DNA of 64,000 nucleotides from Arthrobacter sp. OAP107 (GCF_040546765.1 NZ_JBEPOK010000001.1:2604001-2668000), one strand, 5' to 3'. Numbered from the stretch's first letter, positions 36,770 to 46,038 are shown. The notes: generated by a model from the letters alone, not told the origin. Numbers and translations are program-made.

Positions 36770-36884
36770 CTTTGCCTTTCGGCCAGGTCAACGCTTCAAG
36801 GGCAGGGCCAGTCGGGTCATCGGCGCTTGCCGGCTCCCCCAACAAAGTGGCCCGTCGTTGTCGCCCCGGGGCTGACAACACGCC

Positions 36885-37364
36885 ATGCGCAGTCAAATCA
36901 TTAGTTTTATGGAGATGCAACCCCAGGGTGACAAACGGGCAGCCGCTACCATCCCCGATGAATGGCACGACGCGTTGGCGCAACGCGTGGATGAGCATTC
37001 GAGGATAGCGACGGCGCGGCGTTTCCTGGAGTGCGGTGTAACGGTGGAACAGGTCCGGGCAGCCCTCATGGATGGTGGGGATGCTTTGTTTGCCGCCGCT
37101 CACGTTGGTCCGGAGCAGTGGGGCGAGGTCTCTAACGGTGCGGTTGCCGTCGCTTTATTGTCGGCAGAAATCAGTGCTCTCATGGCTCATTTGAATTCCA
37201 GGGCGTCTGGCATTCGGTCAGTGGCGGTGGCTGAACTGCTGGAGGAGTACAGCGCCGTGTCGGTTGCCGAGACCCTGGGGGTCTCCCGCCAGAAAGTATA
37301 CGAAATTGCACGGGCTGGCTTACGTCTGCCTTACCTCGACAAAGTTCCCTGGAGACCGTTATGA
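36885..37364 (+). CDS. Hypothetical protein with C-terminal helix-turn-helix
   Basis: 159 aa. The C-terminal part VAVAELLEEYSAVSVAETLG, then VSRQKVYEIA, reads as a helix-turn-helix that would recognise DNA. The N-terminal half is mainly helical (HDALAQRVDEHSRIATARRFL). The ATG at 36885 or the one at 36906/36912 could be used. It overlaps the next gene by 4 bp (ATGA), so the two are coupled. A DNA-binding regulator paired with a membrane protein is the natural reading. Confidence 0.55.
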   Translation: MRSQIISFMEMQPQGDKRAAATIPDEWHDALAQRVDEHSRIATARRFLECGVTVEQVRAALMDGGDALFAAAHVGPEQWGEVSNGAVAVALLSAEISALMAHLNSRASGIRSVAVAELLEEYSAVSVAETLGVSRQKVYEIARAGLRLPYLDKVPWRPL

Positions 37365-37819
37365 ACTTCATCAAAGAACAGGGTTCACTCCCCGACCCGC
37401 AGCAGCAGCACAAGGTGCACCCCCTAGATCTGCCCGAGGCGCGGAAGGAGTATCTGGCGGGATGGTGGCTCGGCGTCGTTGCCACGCCTCAGCTGTTCAT
37501 TGCCTTGGCCGCAGTGCTGTTGTCAATCAGCAACAACGTCGTCACGCCGGTTCTCGCGCCTCTGATAACCGTCGGCATCACCGGCTTTGTTGGTAGGCAA
37601 TTCATCAGACGATCCTGGGATTTCGTACCCCGGAAGCGACAGGACACGAACCGGATCCTGTCCAGGCTTACGATATGGAGCGAAAGTGTCAAAGCGCTGG
37701 CACTGCTCCTGGGTCTGGTTTTCTTCCTCTCTTGGGCTGCGGGAATCGGCACGCCCAGCGACGTTGTCACGTATTCAGTAGGGGCGGCCCGGTCATCATG
37801 GTCATCGAGCTCCTGGTGA
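37361..37819 (+). CDS. Membrane protein, 152 aa, possibly 5' part of a split gene
   Basis: Three transmembrane segments are visible (GVVATPQLFIALAAVLLSI, TPVLAPLITVGITGFVG, VKALALLLGLVFFLSWAAGI), ending in an unnatural Ser/Trp-rich tail ARSSWSSSSW. That tail overlaps the beginning of the next frame, which continues with PVIMVIELLVNIRQG. A one-base shift around 37780-37790 (the GGGGCGG run) would join the two into a single protein with about six helices. Coupled to the upstream HTH gene by ATGA. Confidence 0.5.
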   Translation: MNFIKEQGSLPDPQQQHKVHPLDLPEARKEYLAGWWLGVVATPQLFIALAAVLLSISNNVVTPVLAPLITVGITGFVGRQFIRRSWDFVPRKRQDTNRILSRLTIWSESVKALALLLGLVFFLSWAAGIGTPSDVVTYSVGAARSSWSSSSW

Positions 37820-38052
37820 ATATCCGGCAAGGAGGATTGGCCGGATTCGAGGTGCTTTGCCGCAGCTTCGGCGTCGCGGCGGTTGCAGCGGCGATCTGGA
37901 TCGCGTTCGCGGACCTGTCCAAACCGGTCAATGAGGTTAACCTGCCGGTCCTGGTAATGGGCGGGGCAGGAGTTTTGGTCGTCTGGCTGCTGCACTCGGG
38001 CTGGTATTTGCGGCAGCTGAAAGCAGAACGGTCAGCAGAGGCAAGCGGATAG
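37798..38052 (+). CDS. Membrane protein, 84 aa, possible 3' part of the same gene
   Basis: Two hydrophobic helices (VAAVAAAIWIAFADL and LVMGGAGVLVVWLLHSG) and a short charged tail. It overlaps the previous gene by 22 bp in another frame and has no ribosome site of its own, which supports the frameshift reading. Confidence 0.45.
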   Translation: MVIELLVNIRQGGLAGFEVLCRSFGVAAVAAAIWIAFADLSKPVNEVNLPVLVMGGAGVLVVWLLHSGWYLRQLKAERSAEASG

Positions 38053-38109
38053 CCGCCGTAGGTAGTTGCTGGAGCGATGTCATGCTGCCATCTGATGGAA
38101 GGACTGTAG

Positions 38110-38919
38110 ATGCACCCCGAGGAGCAGGTGTTGGCGACCGGAGGGGTGACCCATGTGGTGAGGATCGGCGATACGGTGCGAAGGCCCGTTAGGCCTTTCA
38201 CCGCCACGGTGCAGGAATACCTTCGGTACCTGTGCAACGCTGGAATCGGCTTCGTACCGGAACCCCACGGTTATGACGGCCAGGGCCGTGAGATCCTGAG
38301 TTTCGTCGAGGGTGAGGTACCGGTAGAACCCTTGCCCTCGTGGGCGACGAGCGATGACGCACTGGGCGACTTGGCTCAGCTGATTCGCCGGCTTCACGAT
38401 GTGTCGGTCGCTTGGGAGCCACCGAGGGATGCAATATGGGGAACCATTCCTGGCACCCCCAGCACCCCCGTCCCGCCTCTCTTCGACGTTCCCGAGCTGG
38501 TTTCTCATCAGGATTACTGCCCCGGAAATGTGGTCTTCCGTGACAGGCGCCCCTTCGGATTCATTGATTTTGACCTCGCCCGTCCCACCACCCGTGTGGC
38601 CGACTGCGTCAACGCAGCATATTGGTGGGCGCCTCTGCTCCATCCCTTCGACCGTTCGCCCTCCTTGTCGGACACCCACGGGGTCGAGCGCCTGCGGCTC
38701 TTCGCGGACGCGTACGGGATGGACTCCCGGCAACGTGCTCTGGTCGTCCCCCTCGCCGTTCAACGATCGAAAAACTCTCTCATTACTATGCGGGCCGCCG
38801 CCGATGCCGATCCTGTCTTCAACCGGTGGTGGAAGGAAGGGATGGAAGAGCGTTTGCAGCGCGCGGAGCGCTGGCTCGCCGCGGAGGCCCCCCGGATGGC
38901 AGCGGCATTGCGCAGCTAG
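38110..38919 (+). CDS. Aminoglycoside phosphotransferase/choline kinase-fold protein
   Basis: 269 aa. The catalytic loop and metal motif are HQDYCPGNVVF and GFIDFDLA (HxDxxxxN and IDxD), and VGG/VRIG-type strands lie near the N-terminus. The lobe order is that of the APH/ChoK family. GGAAGGA precedes the ATG. The family contains antibiotic kinases, choline or homoserine kinases and many uncharacterised proteins; the substrate cannot be assigned here, and a small-alcohol kinase is as likely as a resistance enzyme. Transcribed alone after the membrane protein genes. Confidence 0.8.
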   Translation: MHPEEQVLATGGVTHVVRIGDTVRRPVRPFTATVQEYLRYLCNAGIGFVPEPHGYDGQGREILSFVEGEVPVEPLPSWATSDDALGDLAQLIRRLHDVSVAWEPPRDAIWGTIPGTPSTPVPPLFDVPELVSHQDYCPGNVVFRDRRPFGFIDFDLARPTTRVADCVNAAYWWAPLLHPFDRSPSLSDTHGVERLRLFADAYGMDSRQRALVVPLAVQRSKNSLITMRAAADADPVFNRWWKEGMEERLQRAERWLAAEAPRMAAALRS

Positions 38920-39023
38920 CACTCTCGCTTTTCGGAAGTACCCGGCGGCTCGCCACCTCGGCCGGTGAACCCCTGCCTTCCTGCATTTTGTGCAGGGTCC
39001 GTTTACCCAACCGGCTACCGGGG

Positions 39024-39239
39024 TCAGTAATTGGCCGGTCGCTGGTTAAATCGGCGGCTTTGTCGGTGGCGCCTATCGACTAAGCGGTTGGCCGCCCAGC
39101 AAGCGGTCCATAGGGCCACGGCGAGCAAAAGTGTTTCGGCACCGTTCGGAGCCATGCTGAACGAAGCAAGAAGGTAAGGCAAGGCAAATACCAGGAAGGT
39201 AGTACCGATAAGGGCGACTAGAACAGCCTTAGCATTCAT
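39024..39239 (-). CDS. Small two-helix membrane protein, 71 aa
   Basis: GGAGGGG upstream of ATG 39239 supports the start. Two hydrophobic helices (VLVALIGTTFLVFALPYLL and TLLLAVALWTACWAANRLV) are followed by a basic tail. No family assigned. Confidence 0.55.
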   Translation of the reverse strand: MNAKAVLVALIGTTFLVFALPYLLASFSMAPNGAETLLLAVALWTACWAANRLVDRRHRQSRRFNQRPANY

Positions 39240-39547
39240 GTTGTTGTTCCCCCTCCGCCAACCACTGGAATCAGAGCGTGGTCTCTCCGGCTGTGTAACT
39301 GAATGCTCATAGCGTAGCGCTGTCGGTCAAGGCCACTCCGGTTGGCGCGATCCATAAGGCGAACGTGGCCGGTCGTTCCGGAGAGGTCGCCCGGTAGTCA
39401 TCACGGGCGCGGTCGTGCCGGCAACGGGCAATCGAGCGATATGGTTGCCTTCACGTCGAGCCTGTTGCGACCTTCGTTGGAAACCGCCCTGCTTTAACTG
39501 GGAGTGGCCGCCATTGGGACTGCCCCGGCTTTTGTTGACTCGGGGTC

Positions 39548-40414
39548 TTAGGCCGCGGTGAGCGCGGTCCGGTTGATTGTTTCATATTCGATCGGAGTGA
39601 GTTTGCCTAGCCGTCGTTGCCGTCGCCGGCGGTGGTATGTCCGCTCGATCCACGTCGTGATGGCCAACCGCAATTCCTGCCTGGTGAGCCACCGCTGACG
39701 GTCCAGGACGTTTTTCTGCAGCAGCGAGAAGAACGACTCCATCGCAGCGTTGTCCGCGCACGCACCGACCCTGCCCATCGAGCCTGTCAGCCCGTGGTGC
39801 CGGAGCGATTCAACGAAGTGGCGGGACCGGAACTGGGAACCACGATCCGAGTGCACCACGGTCCCAGCCGGGCGGCGCGCCCGCACGGCGCTTTCGAGGG
39901 CGGCCACGGCCAGTGAGGACTTCATCCGGGCGTCCATCGAGTAGCCGACGATCCTTCCGGAGTAGACGTCCTTCACCGCGCAGAGGTAGAGCTTGCCCTC
40001 GGCGGTGGGGTGTTCGGTAATGTCTGTCAGCCACAGTTCGTTCAGTGCCGACGCAGTGAAGTCCCGCTCCACCAGGTCATCATGGACCGGCGGGCCCGGC
40101 TTCCTGTTCAGGCCCCGCTTCTTCGAGAACACCGACCAGATGCTGTGATCCCTGCACAATCGCTGGACCCGGTTTTCGCCCGCCTTGATGCCCTTCTCCG
40201 GAAGCTCGTCGGCGATAAAACGGTAACCAAAGGTCGGATCGTCGACGTGGATGTCCAAGGCGGCGTTGACCAGGTGCGCATCCGCCCAATCCCGTTCTGT
40301 CACCGGGCTGGCTCTCCACCGGTAGTAGCCTTGCTTGCTGAATTTCAACACCCTGCAGGTCACCGCCACGGGGACGCCGTCGGCGGCAAGATCCGTGACC
40401 AGCGGGTAGATCAT
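39548..40414 (-). CDS. IS3 family transposase OrfB (rve integrase domain)
   Basis: 288 aa. An HTH_21-type segment (GYYRWRASPVTERD) comes before the DDE integrase core: LWLTDITEHPTAEGKLYLC (first Asp), VVHSDRGSQFRSRHF (second Asp) and AAMESFFSLLQKN (Glu), then a QRRLGKLTPIEYE tail. The whole core is intact. Expressed with OrfA by -1 frameshifting at the A-rich overlap CCCAAAATGA (40411-40414). Confidence 0.92.
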   Translation of the reverse strand: MIYPLVTDLAADGVPVAVTCRVLKFSKQGYYRWRASPVTERDWADAHLVNAALDIHVDDPTFGYRFIADELPEKGIKAGENRVQRLCRDHSIWSVFSKKRGLNRKPGPPVHDDLVERDFTASALNELWLTDITEHPTAEGKLYLCAVKDVYSGRIVGYSMDARMKSSLAVAALESAVRARRPAGTVVHSDRGSQFRSRHFVESLRHHGLTGSMGRVGACADNAAMESFFSLLQKNVLDRQRWLTRQELRLAITTWIERTYHRRRRQRRLGKLTPIEYETINRTALTAA

Positions 40415-40692
40415 TTTGGGTTGATGTCCCTGGCCAAATAGGCAGCAGCCCTACGCAGAATCTCATTCTCCTGCTCCAACAAGCGGTTGCGCTTCTTCAG
40501 TTCCCGCATCTCGGCCGACTCCGTCGCAGCCGGGACGGCCCCGGCATCTTTACGGTCGGCGATGGCGATCCAGCGCTTCAGCGTCGTGACCGACAGCCCG
40601 AAATCCTTCGCAATCTGCGCCAGCGGCGCCTCGCCCTTGCGGGCCACATCGATAACATCCTGGCGGAACTCCGCCCCATAAGGCGTGGGCAT
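40411..40692 (-). CDS. IS3 family transposase OrfA (HTH)
   Basis: 93 aa. Starts MPTPYGAEFRQDVIDVARKG, with a helix-turn-helix (AQIAKDFGLSVTTLKRW) and a C-terminal leucine-zipper helix (ELKKRNRLLEQENEILRRA). Start ATG 40692 lies inside the right inverted repeat's inner side; longer readings are ruled out because they run out of the element. Confidence 0.9.
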   Translation of the reverse strand: MPTPYGAEFRQDVIDVARKGEAPLAQIAKDFGLSVTTLKRWIAIADRKDAGAVPAATESAEMRELKKRNRLLEQENEILRRAAAYLARDINPK

Positions 40693-40774
40693 GGTCAACA
40701 TCCTTCCACGAGCAGAAGCTCGGTAGGTCAAGGAGTCAACAAAACCGGGGGCAGTCCCCCTTATTTTGTCGTTT

Positions 40775-41488
40775 TCAGTGGTGTGCAGCACAAATGTCTG
40801 AACCGGCCGGCATAACCGTTCCCTGCCCGAACGCGGGGTCTTCCTCGTTTCCGGCCCAGATGACACCGCCTCCAGGGCAGGGCATCACCTCGAAGGCCCG
40901 GCCATCGCGCTGGGCCCGGAGGCGGCGCCCGTCGTCCTCGATCACTTTCCAGCCCGCCGCTGGCAGCGCTGCACGATAGTGCTGCAACACATCGGCGTCT
41001 CCTGAGAGCACAAACCAGCGCGTACAGCCGCCGACACCGCTCATGCCGCCACCGCTGAAATGGCCGATGTGACTAATGGAATCGAAGGCCTGCTGGGACT
41101 CACGATCTGCGGTGGCTAGGGGCTCAGCCGTGCCCTCGGTCAGGCATTGTGGAGCGGAAACAAATTGTTTCTCCATCTTCTGTCCCAGCGCCGCGGGGGT
41201 GACAGCGAGCATCCCGATCAGCATGAGGACCGGGATGGCCACGGCCAGCAGCCGCATCCACCGTCGTGTCGAGATCATGAAGCCGATCATGGCAGCCACC
41301 GCGACCAGTCCGAGCGCCAATCCGGAGGGTCCGGCAGTCAATCCCCAAGTGAGCCCCTCGAACGCGGTACTGCTGACATCGCCGTAGATTCTCATGAATT
41401 CGTAGTGGACCAACACAGCCAGCAACGCCAGTGCTGCCCCGATAACGAGCAGCACCGCGGCAGCGACGGTTCGGCCGACCATGGGCAT
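40775..41488 (-). CDS. Hypothetical membrane protein with exported C-terminal domain
   Basis: 237 aa. Three transmembrane helices (AAAVLLVIGAALALLAVLV, LALGLVAVAAMIGFMI, LLAVAIPVLMLIGMLAV) are followed by an extracellular part with four cysteines (PQCLTEG, GGCTRWF, EVMPCPGG, SDICAAHH) that may form disulfides. No family recognised. The stop codon lies 17 bp outside the IS3 element, so the gene itself seems untouched by that insertion. Confidence 0.6.
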   Translation of the reverse strand: MPMVGRTVAAAVLLVIGAALALLAVLVHYEFMRIYGDVSSTAFEGLTWGLTAGPSGLALGLVAVAAMIGFMISTRRWMRLLAVAIPVLMLIGMLAVTPAALGQKMEKQFVSAPQCLTEGTAEPLATADRESQQAFDSISHIGHFSGGGMSGVGGCTRWFVLSGDADVLQHYRAALPAAGWKVIEDDGRRLRAQRDGRAFEVMPCPGGGVIWAGNEEDPAFGQGTVMPAGSDICAAHH

Positions 41489-42350
41489 GGCTCAGTGTAG
41501 GTACTGCCTGACAAAGAGTCCACAGTCTGAGGGCCAATCGTCTGGAGCGTCCAAGACCACCAAATGGCTGAGGGCACCCGGTGGTCATCGACCGCGTGTC
41601 TTGGGATTACAGAGCATGTAGCCCACTTATGGTCAAACCATGGAGAGGGATGAGCCCGAGGAGCTGGAAGGGCAGACGTCCGTCAATGACCTGCTCGACG
41701 ATCCGATCGGAGCTACTCCAATACAAATGGCCCTGCCGATCCTGGTGCAGATCCGGCCAGGTGAATTCCGCCGTCTGTCCTGACCCTCGCCCCCACTCGG
41801 GACATGGAGCCAGGAAGGGTGGCTGGTCAGCTTCACGGCACCGTGGGCATTGGGGCCGGAGACGCACTCCGCATACGTTCGGGCGTCCGGTCTCGCTGCT
41901 CGCCTTCCTGGGCCTTGTAGAACTCGCGGCTCGGTCACCGTCCACCCGTCATCAAGCGTCTTTTCCGAATTGTCTCGACCCGGGAGACGGTCAGTTCACC
42001 AGCATCAGGACGCCTAGAACGGGCCGAAACCGGCGTTGCCATAGGGGTCGCGCCAGGATGCCAGATCGTCCTCGACCGCCGCGCGAAGAGCAGGGTTTCC
42101 TGCACCCTTCGTCGGAAGGACGAAGCGTCTCCGCTGGTTCTGGTTTTGGACGGCATTGGCGCTGATTGTTGCCGCCTCCTGCCCGGCCGTGATGTCGTTC
42201 AGAGGAGCTGTTGCCGAGGAATGGTGCGAAAGCCAGCCAGGCGGAAGGGGCTATGCCGGCAAGGCGTCCCCTCAAGAAGCTCCGATGATTTGCCGCTGAC
42301 TTCGGAAATAGTCCTCCCGAGTACTCCGCTAATGCCGCTAAGCTCCCACC
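41489..42350. other. Gene-poor stretch
   Basis: About 860 bp. Minus-strand frames around 41607-41945 contain protein-like text (DRIVEQVIDGRLPFQLLGL) in one frame and other text in a second frame, suggesting a frameshifted remnant that I cannot name. Confidence 0.35.
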
Positions 42351-42536
42351 ATGGGGAAAACCATCAAAGGTAGGACCTTCGCCGTTGTCGCGGGCCTTTC
42401 GGTTGCGGCAATTTCACTGCTTGCAGCGTGCGTGAACGGAAACATCCCGTTGCCAGCTGTTCTAGCTACGTCACTGGTTCTCGGCGTGGCTACCTTCCTG
42501 GCCACGAGCAGGCAGGGCACCAAGAACTCCAGCTAG
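42351..42536 (+). CDS. Small membrane protein, 61 aa
   Basis: Two hydrophobic helices (FAVVAGLSVAAISLLAACV and LPAVLATSLVLGVATFLA) with a short basic start and a polar end. No strong ribosome site. It converges with the 150-aa gene and overlaps its 3' end by 4 bp. Confidence 0.45.
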   Translation: MGKTIKGRTFAVVAGLSVAAISLLAACVNGNIPLPAVLATSLVLGVATFLATSRQGTKNSS

Positions 42537-42985
42537 GAGACGTCTGGGGGACTGCGGCGCACTCCTCCTTCACATCGAAGTAACAACCTGCCACGGATCC
42601 GCCAACAGGCCTTAGCCCGCGCAGATACGGGGGTGGGCTGTGGGTTCCGCGCCTGTTCGCAGTTCTCAGACGGGGACCAGAGGTACGGGGTCCCTTCAGT
42701 TATCGCGATCCGGCCCATCCCTTGATCCAGGATTACCCACACGGTGGTGCCATTGCCTGTACGCCCGTCGACTGTCCCTCTTCTGCCAGGTTTCCCTTCA
42801 TAGACCACCTCGACCCGGTCACCGCTGTTCAGCTCCTGCCACTGCTGTGCCTGGCCTGTCTTCACCAGAGGGGTCTCATCGTCAGGAACCCGTTGGCTGC
42901 CGCTGCCCTTGACTTTGGAGGCCCGTGTACCGCCGCCGCTCCCGTTGCGAGAGCGGGCCTCAAAAGGCCTGGATTGAAACGTCAT
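42533..42985 (-). CDS. Hypothetical protein with an SH3-like segment, 150 aa
   Basis: AAGGG lies nine bases before ATG 42985. The basic, low-complexity N-terminus is followed by a compact block GDRVEVVYEGKPGRRG, TTVWVILDQGMGR and IAITEGTPYLW, which reads as a small beta barrel. The C-terminal Arg-rich tail may be a read-through extension. I cannot name the family. Confidence 0.5.
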   Translation of the reverse strand: MTFQSRPFEARSRNGSGGGTRASKVKGSGSQRVPDDETPLVKTGQAQQWQELNSGDRVEVVYEGKPGRRGTVDGRTGNGTTVWVILDQGMGRIAITEGTPYLWSPSENCEQARNPQPTPVSARAKACWRIRGRLLLRCEGGVRRSPPDVS

Positions 42986-43019
42986 TGTTTGATCCCTTGC
43001 CGTAATTGACCTTACCGAG

Positions 43020-43275
43020 CCCCTAGCGGGTTGGGTTTGCAGTTCGTAGGCTGCACGGAGCCCGCATGGGCCCGGATCAGCAGGGAGGAGACCGCATGGG
43101 GTCCGATCCCCAGCGGCGGCGCAATCTCAGAGAGGCCGGCCCGTCAACTCGGCGTACCAGAGCACGGTCCGCCACCGCTCGGGCAGGGACTCCACGGCCG
43201 CGGCGATGTCCTCGTGGCCGAACACCTTCAACACCGCCGCCAGCGTCGGATCCTTCACAGCACCTACATTCTCCA
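43020..43275 (-). pseudogene. Sigma-70 family factor, region 4 remnant
   Basis: Read leftward: AAAVESLPERWRTVLWYAELTGRPL, then in other frames EIAPPLGIGPHAVSSLL and GLRAAYEL. This is the sigma4 helix-turn-helix (PERWRTVLW...LLGIGPHAVS) of actinobacterial ECF factors. It has a stop or frameshift at the TCTCTGAGATT position and a further shift at the end. Region 2 was not found. Confidence 0.6.
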
Positions 43276-43628
43276 GGCACCGCCGCCATTGTCTCCACTA
43301 CGCTCTTCCCGTCACTGACCTCAAAGTCATGATGACTTTTCAACGCAGGCCTGCCAACACCGATATTGCTGGAATGCGGTCTCCATCCAGAGGACGTGGG
43401 TTGCCGCAGCATTCCCCTTCCGAGACGGGCCCCGGCGCAGCGACTGCTGCCGAGACCTCGTTCCAGCTCTAACGGGCCGCCCGCTCCCACTTGTCGGGCT
43501 TCTAGAAGCGGCAAATCGTCGTTGGGCCGCCGGGCGGCGCCGGATGACCGAGCGCCGCCCCGGCAGCATGCGGAAAGATGTGCCCGACATGGGAACAACT
43601 CGTCCGCACAGCAGCGTGCCGTCCGGTG

Positions 43629-45041
43629 TCAGTGGGAGAAGTTTGCTGAGATCTCGGCGAGGGTGCGCCCCTTCGTCTCAGGCGCGAGCCATTGCGAGAG
43701 GACTGCGCCGAGTAATGCGACGGCGGCGGCTACGACCATGGTTGCGCCCATGCCGATGTTGGCGATCGCCCATGGCAGGGCAAAGGTGCCGAGTGCGGCT
43801 CCGATGCGGCTGAAGGCCGCTGCGAAGCCCATACCGACGCCGCGCAGGTGGCCGGGGAATACCTCGGCCGGATAGACCTGGGTCATCGTGGTGTAGCCGG
43901 CATTGAAGTAGGAGAAGGCGAGAAACAGGACGAGCACGAGGATCGCTGGTGCGTTCCCCCAGACGCCGATGATCAGCAGGATACCTGCGCAGAGCCACTG
44001 CCCGGGCACGGTGAGGATTCGGCGGCCGAGCTTGTCAATCAGAAGCACGCTGGTGACAACGCCAGCGACCGCAAGTGCGGACAGGCCGACTCCACCGGCC
44101 CAGCCGCCGCCGAAGCCGAATTGGTTGAGCACCTCGTCGGCGAAGGTCGCGATCGCGAAGTACGGAGTGACCGCGCAGAACCAAAAACCTGCAGTGAAGA
44201 GGGTGGTGCGCCAGTACTGCCTCGAGAACAGCATTCCGAAGGAGGCGTTCTTGATTTTGGTCCCACTCTTCGCGGCTTGGGCCTCCTGGATCATTCTCAG
44301 ATCGATCTCTCCGGTGATGCTTTCGTGCATCTGGGGCGATTCGACATATCGGCGTGCGATCGCGAGTGCTTCCTCACGCCGTCCCTTCGTGATGAGCCAG
44401 CTCGGCGATTCGGGGAGGCCCAAGCGGGCGAGGAACAGGACGAATGCGAGTATCGCGCAGGTGCCGAGTACGAGGCGCCATGGGGTGCCGGCGTCGTGCA
44501 GGAGCGTGCCGACGATGAATGCCATCATGAAACCGACGTACCAGGCGATCAGAGTCAGCCCGAGCAATCGCCCCCGGAGCTTGGGAGGGGAGAACTCTGA
44601 GAGCAACGGCCCACCGATGGAGTACTCGCCGCCGATCGCGACGCCCATTAAGAACCGGATGATGGCCAGCTGGATCACGGCCCCGTCTCCGGAGGTTATG
44701 AAGAACTGGGCCGCTGAGGCGACCAGGAACAGGCCCATGTCCACGAGGAACATGGGCTTGCGTCCGAACTTGTCAGTAGCCCAGCCGGCCAGCGGGGAGC
44801 CGACGAAGATACCAGCCAGCGGGCCTGCAGCGATCATGCCCAGAGACAGTGCGTCGAGCTGGAGATCTGACCGCATGGATCCGGCGACGGGGCCGATGAT
44901 TCCGAGGATGTAACCGTCGAGGAACATCCCGCCGATGAAGACGGCGACAAGCCGCACCATGAAGCGGCGTTTGAACTTGGAGCTGGTCTCTTTTGCTATG
45001 GGGATGTCGACGGAGGCCGCCGTCCCGGTCGGATTGATCAT
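43629..45041 (-). CDS. MFS transporter (sugar/metabolite:H+ symporter type)
   Basis: 470 aa with twelve membrane segments. Signature loops GWATDKFGRKPMFLVD (between helices 2 and 3), GGEYSIGGPLLSEFSPP, LPESPSWLITKGR in the central region and a PETKGRTLAEI C-terminus are standard for the sugar porter/metabolite symporter group. Start ATG 45041 has AGAAGGG upstream; the frame from 45089 would include the repeat region and is not used. Two hairpin repeats lie directly upstream and a 41-aa gene precedes those, so control is likely at this leader. Substrate unknown; organic acids or sugars are likely. Confidence 0.87.
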   Translation of the reverse strand: MINPTGTAASVDIPIAKETSSKFKRRFMVRLVAVFIGGMFLDGYILGIIGPVAGSMRSDLQLDALSLGMIAAGPLAGIFVGSPLAGWATDKFGRKPMFLVDMGLFLVASAAQFFITSGDGAVIQLAIIRFLMGVAIGGEYSIGGPLLSEFSPPKLRGRLLGLTLIAWYVGFMMAFIVGTLLHDAGTPWRLVLGTCAILAFVLFLARLGLPESPSWLITKGRREEALAIARRYVESPQMHESITGEIDLRMIQEAQAAKSGTKIKNASFGMLFSRQYWRTTLFTAGFWFCAVTPYFAIATFADEVLNQFGFGGGWAGGVGLSALAVAGVVTSVLLIDKLGRRILTVPGQWLCAGILLIIGVWGNAPAILVLVLFLAFSYFNAGYTTMTQVYPAEVFPGHLRGVGMGFAAAFSRIGAALGTFALPWAIANIGMGATMVVAAAVALLGAVLSQWLAPETKGRTLAEISANFSH

Positions 45042-45060
45042 TGAGATTTGTTCCCTTCTG

Positions 45061-45116
45061 GTTTCAGCGCAAACCGCTGACCGCACCAAGGTGCCGTTTC
45101 AGCGCAAACCGCTGAC
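45061..45116 (-). promoter_or_regulatory. Tandem stem-loop/operator repeats before the MFS gene
   Basis: GTTTCAGCGCAAACCGCTGAC occurs twice (45061-45081 and 45096-45116), a 35-bp period. Each copy contains the palindrome CAGCG-CAAAC-CGCTG. The second is extended by GTGCCG/CGGCAC. They may be a double operator or a tandem RNA hairpin. Confidence 0.55.
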
Positions 45117-45120
45117 GGCA

Positions 45121-45246
45121 CTAGAGTGCCTTCTTGAGCATCGGCTGGATGACGACATTAATATCTGACACCTTGAGCTGGCGGCGTCCGTTGGGTTCGG
45201 GTCTCTCGCTACGTTTATCGACATTGACATCACGTTTGCTTGTCAT
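45121..45246 (-). CDS. Possible 41-aa small protein upstream of the MFS gene
   Basis: ATG 45246 is preceded by AAAGGAAA at 7 bp. The product starts MTSKRDVNVDKRSERP and ends QPMLKKAL; it is basic and soluble with no Cys. It lies in the leader of the MFS transporter gene, separated from it by the tandem hairpins. It could be a regulatory peptide or a small precursor. No known family. Confidence 0.4.
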   Translation of the reverse strand: MTSKRDVNVDKRSERPEPNGRRQLKVSDINVVIQPMLKKAL

Positions 45247-45942
45247 GAAAGGGTTTCCTTTGCTGAATACTGCGGATACCTCGGATAGGACCGTCGACGA
45301 CCAACCCTGGCGACAGGGTTGATTCGTCGAGACAGGTGTTGCTGCGTTCCGGGAGCGAGGTTCACGTTCCACAGAGCCGCATTAGTGCAGGGCGCATCTC
45401 TTTCGCTCGCAGAAGAAATTACGAAACCGATAGACACCCCTTGATTTGTTCCGTATGAATCAATCGGCTTCGCGATAAGCAACAGATTGCGGCAGGGCAG
45501 CCGCTAGTGTCAAGGATTTTTCCCAGCCAAATTAAGTCTTGATATTCGGCTCCGGACATGCTTGCTGACCTTGCTGGCCGAGACCAGGCCCCGGAACGGC
45601 TACTGCCAACTCGTGAACTGCCAGATAATTCCAGGTTCCAACACCGCCACGGAAACGACGCGAACAATCGCAAGAACGACACCGGGAACCCGCTCCACGC
45701 CCAGGGTGCAAGGGCGGGTTTTCCTCGCCGCCGGCAGTAAGCCATGACGACCGACTGGACCACAGCCAAACTACGATTCGACCTCTAACCTGGTCAAAAA
45801 TCGGACCGATAAGCTTCAGCGAACACGCGCTGCGCGACAAGGTCAGAACGCTCGTCGCGGCTCCCTGCTTTCGGCGTTGCGCATGGCAAAGCTCTCCGGC
45901 GTAAGGACTGCGTATCGGCGGCCACCTCCTGCCGGTCTGAGG

Positions 45943-45960
45943 TACACCCAAACCTGACGT
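45943..45960 (+). repeat. res-like site upstream of the resolvase gene
   Basis: TACACCCAAACCTGACGT, a 16/18 match to the sequence at 31756 and 10361, with GTCTGAG on its left side. It lies about 80 bp before the resolvase start, where subsite I of a Tn3-type res site should be. Confidence 0.5.
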
Positions 45961-46038
45961 CGTCGAGCCGTAGTGTCTTGACGTCCTTCTGGAAGGCCCT
46001 TAGAACTCAATCTGAAGGTTGATGGTTTGGAGGCGACG

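Larger units (their letters stand above)
39516..40758 (-). mobile_element. IS3-type insertion sequence, complete, 1243 bp
   Basis: 26-bp terminal inverted repeats with one mismatch: left GGGACTGCCCCGGCTTTT... at 39516-39541, right at 40733-40758. Inside are orfA and orfB with a 4-bp overlap, typical of IS3-family frameshift expression. No matching 3-4 bp target duplication was seen next to the repeats. Confidence 0.85.

Noticed and set aside
43848..44913. Plus-strand frames opposite the MFS gene
   Set aside because: Antisense shadows of a clear twelve-helix transporter.
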